In this document: piece after piece, positions 6,163-10,825 of the stretch
Numbering within the stretch: the first letter of the stretch is position 1
Layout of the letters: the number at the start of each line of letters is the position of its first letter
Source of the DNA: Baffinella frigidus
Lineage: Eukaryota > Cryptophyceae > Cryptomonadales > Baffinellaceae
Direction of reading: 5' to 3'
Length of the DNA: 10,825 nt
Assembly: GCA_026770585.1 (NCBI GenBank)
Contig: MU646949.1
Coordinates: forward strand, 66,319-77,143
Notes under the pieces: model-generated
Databases searched by the model: none
Seen by the model: only the letters and a program-made list of their open reading frames with translations
What the model was told of the DNA's origin: nothing
Made by a program: the position numbers and the translations under genes

Positions 6163-6390
6163 TGAAATCGTTCGAAAGATAAAAGCAAGCGTCCGATGGA
6201 GAGCGTCCGCATCATGTCGCTTTGTTAGGAAGGTACGGGTGAACGAACGCCCAAACTTCGGCGGCAGCCTAATTACGGCATTCCGTAGGGTGTCAGGTGA
6301 CAAGAAGGTAGAGCGCAATGCAGAATCTAGTCGCGAGAAAAATGCGAAATCGTTCAACGTTGACGGTTTTGGTAACAGAACGTCCACTTG
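6163..6390 (-). other. Open frame upstream of catalytic exon
   Basis: The same frame as the catalytic exon stays open beyond the TGA, through FRTIS, LIRLPPKFGRSF-like text and into the 32-bp repeats. It does not resemble the family's upstream region. A 13-base CATGAT(A/G)CGGACG duplication spaced by 46 bp lies in it. Confidence 0.2.
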
Positions 6391-6527
6391 ACGGTTCTGG
6401 TACCAAAACGACCACTCACCCAAACGTTCTGGTACCAAAACGACCACTCACCCAAACTTTCTGGTACCAAAACGACCACTCACCCAAACGTTGACGGCTC
6501 TGGTACCAAAACGTCCACTGACCCAAT
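6350..6527 (+). repeat. 32-bp tandem repeat
   Basis: Units start at 6395, 6427 and 6459 (TTCTGGTACCAAAACGACCA, then CTCACCCAAACG) with exact 32-bp spacing. A fourth at 6499 has an 8-bp insertion that restores AACGTTGACGG, also present at 6355. Each unit has the palindrome TGGTACCA. Confidence 0.85.
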
Positions 6528-6685
6528 CTGGCATTATTTCAGCGGTCAACTTCTCTTCATATACCCTTGATCTGGCTCAGGTGTGTGCCAACCTTCATGT
6601 AGGAGTGAGCGGAAGTGAATTTGAGGACGTGATTTTTGGTTTTTGTACCTGGCTAAAACCTTTTAGGGGGGGGCGTGGTTTTCGA
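6528..6685. other. Stretch without recognised gene
   Basis: No repeat partner in the window and no family recognised on either strand. It ends in a G run at 6665-6672. Confidence 0.3.
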
Positions 6686-6706
6686 GTGAAGCCAACTTGG
6701 CTTCAC
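6686..6706. other. Perfect 21-bp hairpin
   Basis: GTGAAGCCAA and TTGGCTTCAC are inverted around a single central C. Confidence 0.6.
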
Positions 6707-6759
6707 CCAACACAGTCGGCCAGTCAAGACACCGCTTTAAGAATGAGTGAGGCCTTGGC

Positions 6760-6910
6760 CGAATAGCGAGAGGGCAAACGGATCTTTTAAGTTCGGGTAC
6801 GAATTCAAAAATTGGTACGAGCCGTGTGCAACTTGTGGGGGATTCAGTGCCCATATGGGCTCAGTACTGAATCCAATCAATACCCGATTCGTTTGCCCCC
6901 TCGCTATCCG
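6760..6910. mobile_element. Foldback element K
   Basis: 25-bp arms CGAATAGCGAGAGGGCAAAC (6760-) and the inverse of 6886-6910 (CGGATAGCGAGGGGGCAAAC) differ at three places. Inside, GGATTCAG/CTGAATCC encloses the palindrome GCCCATATGGGC at 6849-6860. Confidence 0.7.
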
Positions 6911-6916
6911 ATCAGG

Positions 6917-6958
6917 ATGGAATGGAAAGACAAGACCTCGTTCCACGTGGACCACTGC
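6917..6958 (+). repeat. Dispersed repeat P, copy 1
   Basis: AATGGAAAGACAAGACCTCG then TTCCACGTGGACCACTG. It matches copies at 7549 and 8145 and contains TCCACGTGGA, a 10-bp palindrome. Confidence 0.65.
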
Positions 6959-7129
6959 CACGCAAGAGTGTAGGGCTGGCCTGGGAAAACAAGCCAGTTC
7001 ACACGGAATTTGCAATAACTTTCCGAAATTTCGATTTTTCTGTGGGAAGAATGTCCACTTATGAACTTAAGAAATAGTTGAATTCTACTATTTCTCCTGT
7101 GGGTCAGTCTGCCCTACACTCTTGCGTGG
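6958..7129. mobile_element. Foldback element L
   Basis: CCACGCAAGAGTGTAGGGC at 6958-6976 is perfectly inverted at 7111-7129. Its interior includes a 26-bp palindrome at 7070-7095 (AGAAATAGT, GAATTC centre, ACTATTTCT) with one mismatched pair. Confidence 0.65.
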
Positions 7130-7174
7130 TGGTCTCCAACGCCGGGACTGCTTTTCGCAGAAAAGCATCCTCGA

Positions 7175-7267
7175 TTTCATCTGTGTCTGCGTGGATTGTG
7201 GTTGTGCCCACAACCATAATCCTCTGAGTGGGCCCGTCTTGATCGTAATCCGGGCCGGTTTGAAGTG
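7175..7267 (+). repeat. Dispersed repeat Q, copy 1
   Basis: About 93 bp shared with 9758-9850 at roughly 90 percent identity, starting TTTCATCTGTGTCTGCGTGG. Both hold a hairpin TGGTTGTG-CC-CACAACCA; at 9758 its stem is 11 bp and perfect. No frame is kept open in both. Confidence 0.75.
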
Positions 7268-7271
7268 ATCC

Positions 7272-7318
7272 GTCAACGTTGACGGATTCGTACTACCAAC
7301 CCAGTATGTCAACTGGTC
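7272..7318 (-). repeat. Unit M, partial copy
   Basis: Minus strand reads AGTTGACATACTGGGTTGGT, AGTACGAATCCGTCAACG, a divergent M. It borders the palindrome at 7329. Confidence 0.5.
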
Positions 7319-7328
7319 TTGTCTTTCC

Positions 7329-7402
7329 ATCCGTGAACGTTGAATCCGTCAACGTTGAATCCGTCAACGGATTCAACGTTGACGGATTCAACGTTCACGG
7401 AT
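7329..7402. repeat. 34-bp perfect inverted repeat built of 15-bp units
   Basis: Arms 7329-7362 and 7369-7402 are exact inverses around GTCAAC. Each arm is made of 15-bp units AACGTTGAATCCGTC, so this is two short tandem arrays head to head. The unit resembles the end of unit M. Confidence 0.9.
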
Positions 7403-7455
7403 TCGTACTACCAACCCAGTATGCCAACTTAGGAATAGTCAGCAAACCCGATTGG
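7398..7455 (-). repeat. Unit M copy
   Basis: Minus strand reads GGGTTTGCTGACTATTCCTA, AGTTGGCATACTGGGTTGGT, AGTACGAATCCGTGAACG. It abuts the 34-bp palindrome. Confidence 0.55.
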
Positions 7456-7548
7456 GGCAGAGGTAGAAAGGAGGGGTGTGGAATGGTTGGACATTTGCTT
7501 GGAATATTGAGAACAATGTGATTACTGTTCCAGGAAATATGAAAGGAT

Positions 7549-7617
7549 GTGGACAAATTATTTTGGATTAATGGAGAGACGAGACCTCGTTCCACGTAGA
7601 CCACTGATCCCCAACGC
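7549..7617 (+). repeat. Dispersed repeat P, copy 2
   Basis: Contains GGATTAATGGAGAGACGAGA, CCTCGTTCCACGTAGACCAC and TGATCCCCAAC, almost identical to the copy at 8145. Confidence 0.75.
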
Positions 7618-7686
7618 GAATTCCAAGCTTCCCTGGAGGCGGCGGCGGCTCCGGAATCTTGATGCCCAGGTGGTATCTGCGCGTTT

Positions 7687-7757
7687 TCACTCCAAAGTTG
7701 ACGGATTTGTACCACGAACTGAGGTTTGTCAACTTGAGAATAGTCCGCCAGGGCGGT
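7687..7757 (-). repeat. Unit M copy
   Basis: Plus strand reads CACTCCAAAGTTGACGGATT, TGTACCACGAACTGAGGTTT, GTCAACTTGAGAATAGTCCG, the inverse of M in the 4137-4694 array, about 3 kb away. Confidence 0.65.
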
Positions 7758-7897
7758 CCGAGCGGGGATCGTGATCCCCAAGGTGGTACATGCCCCACAG
7801 GCGACACACATTTAGAGCAGAAACTCCAGTGTGAAAGGGCAACTACAATGTTTGTTCGGAGCGAACAGTTTGACGCAGGCAGAACTAGAACCTTGAC

Positions 7898-8039
7898 CTT
7901 ATCCGGGGAAACTTATTTTTCTTTAGTTTGATGGCAAGGAAAATTACTACACAATTCGTTCTTATTAGTAATATTAAAGCATCTGTGTAGTAATTTTCTT
8001 TGCCATCAAACTAAAGAAAAATAGGTTTCCCCGGATAAG
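7898..8039. mobile_element. Foldback element E2
   Basis: 142 bp. Arms of about 45 bp beginning CTTATCCGGGGAAAC, then TTTAGTTTGATGGCA, are nearly perfect inverses and run into the E core GGAAAATTACTACAC / GTGTAGTAATTTTC. TA lies two bases in from each end (7900/8037) and could be the target duplication. Confidence 0.85.
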
Positions 8040-8116
8040 ACCAGACCATCAATAGCGAGCGACCTTGTCAAAAACAGTCAAGTGCTGCCTGGCTCTGCCT
8101 CCTCGCTATCCTCGCT

Positions 8117-8225
8117 AACACGGATATGCCAATCAGGGGAACTTGTTATTGGATTAATGGAGAGACGAGACCTCGTTCCACGTGGACCACTGATCCCCAA
8201 CACGGATATACCAATCAGGGGAACT
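8117..8225 (+). repeat. Repeat Y direct pair flanking repeat P copy 3
   Basis: AACACGGATATGCCAATCAG with GGGAACT at 8117-8144 recurs with one change at 8199-8225. Repeat P (8145-8198) lies between, giving an 82-bp period. A third Y copy, inverted, is at 8955-8977. Confidence 0.75.
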
Positions 8226-8325
8226 AAATTTCTGCCCGCGAGGGTACCTGCGCCCTTTAGTCCTCAAGCTGTGCTAGAGGACTATCCACACAGCGAGCTA
8301 CACCACACAGCGGGATACGGGTCGC

Positions 8326-8333
8326 TATAAAAG
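8326..8333 (+). promoter_or_regulatory. TATA-box-like site
   Basis: TATAAAAG fits the eukaryotic consensus and lies 20 bp before the right arm of element X. No coding frame follows, so it may be chance. Confidence 0.2.
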
Positions 8334-8379
8334 CATTGTAGATGCCCGTTGGTACTGGAGTTTCTGCTCTAAATGTGTT

Positions 8380-8401
8380 TTATGACGAGCCCAGTTTTAC
8401 T
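8380..8401 (+). repeat. Direct repeat Z, copy 1
   Basis: 22 bp, TTATGACGAGCCCAGTTTTA then CT, repeated exactly at 9202-9223. It begins one base after element X ends. The pair brackets E3, the R repeats and the 21-bp minisatellite. Confidence 0.7.
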
Positions 8402-8441
8402 GAAGCAGAGAGAGCTAGGCGGCGTCAGGTGGCGGTACCGG

Positions 8442-8581
8442 GTCTCATATGAAAACACTTATAATTTATAAACCGGATTTCAATCAAAATTACTACACGT
8501 TTGCTTTAATATTACTATTAAAGATCGTTATGAGTAGTAAATTTCATTGAATCCAGTTTATAAATTATTGCGTATGAGATC
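8442..8581. mobile_element. Foldback element E3
   Basis: Arms TCTCATAT and ATAATTTATAAAC(C/T)GGATT are inverted at both ends; the middle is CAAAATTACTACACG against GAGTAGTAAATTTCATTG, the E core. Outer arms differ from E1 and E2. Confidence 0.8.
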
Positions 8582-8701
8582 ACGTTAACAAGGTTTAAGC
8601 GTGGTAACGTGACCAACCTCAGTACAAATCATGCAACCAGCTGAGAACAACATTTTGAAAATAGCCCCCTTTCCAGCCTCTAGTGGAAGTGCGGCGTCAC
8701 A

Positions 8702-8744
8702 CGGCGGTACCTCAAGACGCGGTTATAGCAACCGCAGTGCGGCA
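8702..8744 (+). repeat. Repeat R, copy 1
   Basis: CGGCGGTACCTCAAGACGCG, GTTATAGCAACCGCAGTGCG. It has CCGCAGTGCGG and GCGGTT/AACCGC hairpins. Copies at 8855 and 9077. Confidence 0.7.
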
Positions 8745-8769
8745 GTCAAGTGCTGGAAACACTCTACAA

Positions 8770-8853
8770 ATGTGCTGGACACACTCGACACCGTGTTGGG
8801 CACACCCGACACCGTGTTGGGCACACACATCAACGCACTGGACACACTAGACA
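8770..8853 (+). repeat. 21-bp minisatellite
   Basis: GACACCGTGTTGGGCACACC occurs twice at a 21-bp period, flanked by looser units (TGTGCTGGACACACTCGACA and CGCACTGGACACACTAGACA). The period keeps a plus frame open (TVLGTPD-type heptads), which is not evidence of a gene. Confidence 0.75.
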
Positions 8854-8854
8854 A

Positions 8855-8917
8855 CGGCGGTACCACAAGACGCCGTTGTAGTGACCGCACTGCGGGCGGA
8901 TGCGCCCCCCTAGCTGC
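8855..8917 (+). repeat. Repeat R, copy 2
   Basis: CGGCGGTACCACAAGACGCC, GTTGTAGTGACCGCACTGCG, then GATGCGCCCCCCTAGCTGC. ACAACGGCG at 8851 pairs with CGCCGTTGT at 8871-8879. Confidence 0.7.
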
Positions 8918-8954
8918 TTTGCAAGCTAATGGGGGAACATGTTTGATTTCAATG

Positions 8955-8977
8955 AACAAGTTCCCCTGATTGGCATA
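8955..8977 (-). repeat. Repeat Y, inverted copy
   Basis: The minus strand reads TATGCCAATCAGGGGAACTT then GTT, identical to 8124-8146. The inverted pair spans about 850 bp. Confidence 0.7.
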
Positions 8978-9076
8978 GGAGTTAGAAGCAGGTTAATTAG
9001 GACCCTAACTGAATTTAGCCAGGGCCAGAACCCTGTTTGCTAGTCCATGGGTATGAACACGTCCCCGGATGAAAGC

Positions 9077-9138
9077 GACGGTACCGCAAGACGCCGTTGT
9101 AGTAACCGCAGTGCGGCCGGATGTGCCCCCCTGGCTGC
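9077..9138 (+). repeat. Repeat R, copy 3
   Basis: CGACGGTACCGCAAGACGCC, GTTGTAGTAACCGCAGTGCG, then GGATGTGCCCCCCTGGCTGC. It keeps the CCGCAGTGCGG hairpin. Confidence 0.7.
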
Positions 9139-9201
9139 AGCACTGAGACCATCGCTGTTGGCGCCTGGCAGGGGTTTGACTGTCAGGTTGGCTGGTTTGA
9201 C

Positions 9202-9223
9202 TTATGACGAGCCCAGTTTTACT
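9202..9223 (+). repeat. Direct repeat Z, copy 2
   Basis: Exact 22-bp partner of 8380-8401. Confidence 0.7.
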
Positions 9224-9417
9224 AGCTGCTAGACGGACCCACGACACGACGACAGATTCAGATACACGGACTCACGCCACAGACCTTTCATCTAGACGGG
9301 CGCACAACGAAGCCTGACAGCCAAAGACACCAAGACGGGACCACACAGTGGGCTTCACAGACAATGTCCATCCATTTTCCTGGAATAAATATTATCCATT
9401 GCTACGGAATAACCGGA
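9224..9417. other. Stretch without recognised gene
   Basis: Irregular AGACGG and CACGAC-type short repeats, no conserved frame. Confidence 0.3.
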
Positions 9418-9443
9418 ATTTCGACCAGAATTCTGGTCGAAAT
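9418..9443. other. Perfect 26-bp palindrome
   Basis: ATTTCGACCAGAA and TTCTGGTCGAAAT form an uninterrupted palindrome centred on GAATTC, with no spacer. Confidence 0.85.
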
Positions 9444-9505
9444 GCTCTTAGAAGCCCGCTGTGTGGTTCAACGGCGAGAGCACTTGAGGTGGTGTGTCGC
9501 TCGCT

Positions 9506-9674
9506 CGAGCCACACAGCCGACTTCGGAGGGATTTTGAATAACCCCTAAGCGATAAGACCTAGGACCCTACGGTAGGCAACCCGTAGGGGCATAGGGGGG
9601 TTCCTACGGATAAGGTAACGGAAACTCGGGCACTGAGTGCCCGAAAATCTCTTCGTAGCCCTCTGTGTGGCTCG
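9506..9674. mobile_element. Foldback element G
   Basis: 31-bp arms: CGAGCCACACAGCCGACTTC... at 9506-9536 and the inverse of 9644-9674 (CGAGCCACACAGAGGGCTAC...), identical at both ends but diverged in the middle. The interior has the shared core CCTAGGACCCTACGGTAGG and a perfect hairpin TCGGGCACT-G-AGTGCCCGA at 9626-9644. A CTGTGTGG motif recurs just outside at 9455. Confidence 0.6.
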
Positions 9675-9757
9675 ACACGCGAAGAATGCCCTCCAAGGAT
9701 CGCACACAGCGTTCGATTTCGAAGCCTAGAACCCTCTGCCCAAGAAATTGACTCATG

Positions 9758-9850
9758 TTTCATCTGTGTCTGCGTGGATTATGGTTGTGCCCACAACCAT
9801 AACCCTCTGATTGGGCCCGTCTTCATCGTCATCTGGGCCGGTTTAAAGTA
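9758..9850 (+). repeat. Dispersed repeat Q, copy 2
   Basis: Partner of 7175-7267. Here the hairpin TTATGGTTGTG-CC-CACAACCATAA has a perfect 11-bp stem. Confidence 0.75.
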
Positions 9851-9893
9851 GCCCCGGCTACCCGAAAAAGAAGGATTAAGATTAACGATCATC

Positions 9894-9951
9894 AAATTTT
9901 GGATCATTCATCTCCAGGCGTGCGAGTAATAAAGAAGAAGAAGAATCTTGT
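9894..9951 (-). repeat. Dispersed repeat H, copy 2
   Basis: The minus strand reads ATTCTTCTTCTTCTTTATTA, CTCGCACGCCTGGAGATGAA. Partner of 2431-2487. Confidence 0.55.
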
Positions 9952-9964
9952 ACTGACCCTAAGT

Positions 9965-10039
9965 CCTGAACCACACACCACAAACTCCCAGCCTCCCCGC
10001 AGCATCTGAGAACAACGCCATGTTCTCTGGGCAGGGGAT
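9965..10039 (-). pseudogene. Possible decayed copy of the right-edge repeat protein
   Basis: The minus strand at 10024 to 9985 reads ENMALFSDAAGRLG, sharing ENMA.F with the repeats at 10306 and 10511. It is cut off by element C copy 2 at 10040. A short match, so weak. Confidence 0.25.
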
Positions 10040-10143
10040 TATCCCTCAAGTAGCGAGTAGGCTCATACGCCCTACGGCAGGGCCCTAGGACCTGCCTAGG
10101 GCGAGTTTGGGCGAATATTCGCCCGTCCGCCACTTAAGGGATA
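10040..10143 (-). mobile_element. Foldback element C, copy 2 (inverted)
   Basis: 104 bp, the same length as 2518-2621, in the opposite orientation. Ends TATCCCTCAAGTAGCG and CACTTAAGGGATA, core GGGCCCTAGGACC with CCCTACGGCAGGGC, internal perfect palindrome GGGCGAATATTCGCCC at 10109-10124. Confidence 0.85.
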
Positions 10144-10152
10144 CGTCCGGAA

Positions 10153-10298
10153 GCCCACGAAAATTATACACACATGCTTTGCTACGATACACACATTACT
10201 AGTATGACCCAATTGTGTAGTAATTTTACTAGTATGACCCAATTGTGAAGTAATTTTCGTTGCCAGATTCTAACAGAAAACTACTTTTTCCCGGATGA
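10153..10298. mobile_element. Foldback element E4 (left arm eroded)
   Basis: The right half, GTAATTTTCGTTGCCAGATT, continues to a TTTTTCCCGGATGA end; the left half begins abruptly at CCCACGAAAATTATACAC. A 30-bp tandem duplication lies at 10198-10257 (ACTAGTATGACCCAATTGTG unit, one mismatch). Confidence 0.65.
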
Positions 10299-10305
10299 GA
10301 GTCTT

Positions 10306-10361
10306 ACGTCTGGGAGCGTGTTGAGGATCGATTGCAGAACAGGAAACATCGTCATGTTCTC
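10306..10361 (-). pseudogene. Repeat-protein segment, frame-shifted copy
   Basis: 56 bp matching 10511-10566 with four differences. The minus strand gives ENMTMFPVLQSILNTLPDVR. Three of the four differences are silent and one changes Ala to Thr. It is out of frame with the upstream piece by one base, across a run of about 14 C at 10384-10397, a likely slippage site. Confidence 0.45.
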
Positions 10362-10362
10362 A

Positions 10363-10627
10363 CTACGCGCACTGTTGTGCGAGCCCCCCCCCCCCCCACC
10401 ACCAGCGTCTGGACCGGGGATTGTTTACGACTGGTCGTGAGCTGAGGAATGATTTACGCACAGGGAACAACGCCATAAACCTCTCCCACTGGATCTGGGC
10501 CGGGGAGCGTACGTCCGGGAGCGTGTTGAGGATCGATTGCAGGACAGGGAACATCGCCATGTTCTCGTGGACGTCGACGTTGTAGATCCGCAGCAACAGC
10601 GTGTTCCACCGCCCCTCCAACTCCCAC
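10363..10627 (-). CDS. Unidentified helical-repeat-like protein, exon
   Basis: The exon probably starts at 10627 after CATATTGCAG and reads (in phase 2) WELEGRWNTLLLRIYNVDV, HENMAMFPVLQSILNTLPDV, then RSPAQIQWERFMALFPVRKS. MAMFPVLQSIL and MALFPVRKSFL look like two copies of one helix unit. Spacing and the VHEN(M) phrase recall armadillo-type repeats, but I do not recognise the family. The duplicated exon start at 10739 reads WELEGRWNTL with only silent differences, which supports coding. The frame ends after a G-rich run at a stop at 10363. Partial gene, upstream exons off the right edge. Confidence 0.45.
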
Positions 10628-10732
10628 CTGCAATATGATGAAGTTTACTGGATACGTCAACCCGATTTCTTCCTAAACGTGACAACAGCGTGTCTTCCAA
10701 AGTCACACCAGCGTGTTCCACCGCCCCTCCAG

Positions 10733-10825
10733 TTCCCACCTGCAAGGAGAGAGTTGCCGTATTGAGTTCCCACCTGCAAGGAGAGAGTTGCCGTATTGAG
10801 TTCCCACCTGCAAGGAGAGAGTTGC
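10733..10825. repeat. 34-bp tandem repeat carrying splice-acceptor-like sequence
   Basis: Units start at 10733, 10767 and 10801 with exact 34-bp spacing and run off the window. On the minus strand each contains CTCTCTCCTTGCAG-GTGGGAACT, a strong acceptor consensus. The leftmost copy joins the WELEGRWNTL coding segment at 10739. Confidence 0.8.

Larger units (their letters stand above)
7806..8378. mobile_element. Large foldback element X
   Basis: 25 bp from ACACATTTAGAGCAG at 7806-7830 are perfectly inverted at 8354-8378. Similarity continues inward for another ~25 bp (GGGCA.CTACAATG). The 523-bp interior holds E2, repeat P and two Y repeats, so other elements appear nested in it. No transposase frame is seen. 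Confidence 0.6.

Noticed and set aside
6395-6520. Regular 32-bp units resembling a CRISPR array
   Set aside because: Units are contiguous tandem copies with no unique spacers, in eukaryotic DNA.
7175-7267. Repeat Q as conserved coding sequence
   Set aside because: The best shared frame has a stop in the second copy and many replacements.
8631-8969. Plus-strand frame with heptad-like TVLGTPD repeats
   Set aside because: Explained by a 21-bp minisatellite and repeat R; frame openness follows from the period.
9077-9138. Repeat R as a tRNA-derived SINE
   Set aside because: No cloverleaf and no box A/B match could be drawn.
8380-9223. Direct repeats Z as LTRs of a small retroelement
   Set aside because: Only 22 bp, no TG..CA ends, primer site or polypurine tract seen.

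Overview
This is repeat-rich nuclear DNA of a eukaryote, most likely an alga or related protist. It has no bacterial gene layout, rRNA or tRNA. Coding signal appears only as short split exons on the minus strand with GT/AG-type borders. The left edge carries an OPR/FASTK-like organelle RNA-binding repeat protein, a class especially expanded in algae. There is also a degenerate TTTAGGG-like tract. The species cannot be named from this window.

Layout. (1) 1-748, minus: GC-rich end of an OPR-like gene running off the left edge, with a possible targeting-peptide exon upstream. (2) 780-3540: three copies of a probable retroposon, a Ty1/copia reverse transcriptase relic interrupted by a foldback MITE, and a dense run of foldback elements (families A, B, C and a truncated G) with different arms but one shared palindromic core. 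(3) 3577-6160, minus: the main coding find, an aspartyl/asparaginyl beta-hydroxylase-like gene. One exon holds the FDD..EHE iron-ligand motif at 6100-6159. Three alternative downstream exon copies start at 5319, 5175 and 4864, each after an AG and each beginning GTG TGG. Only the 4864 copy is intact and long. More decayed copies run to 3775, interleaved with a ~70-bp mobile-looking unit M in both orientations. The putative intron holds a 9-bp minisatellite and a 200-bp foldback element. (4) 6160-9450: no convincing gene. It is a mosaic of minisatellites, foldback elements, perfect palindromes and dispersed repeats, partly nested. (5) 9500-10300: further foldback elements, including an inverted same-length copy of element C. 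(6) 10300-10825, minus: fragments of an unidentified helical-repeat-like gene whose duplicated pieces differ mainly at silent sites and sit behind splice-acceptor-like sequences.

The most interesting signals are two. First, a hidden beta-hydroxylase terminal-exon array is recognisable because copies differ only at third codon positions on the minus strand. Second, two independent groups of foldback elements keep a conserved core inside arms that are unrelated from copy to copy.
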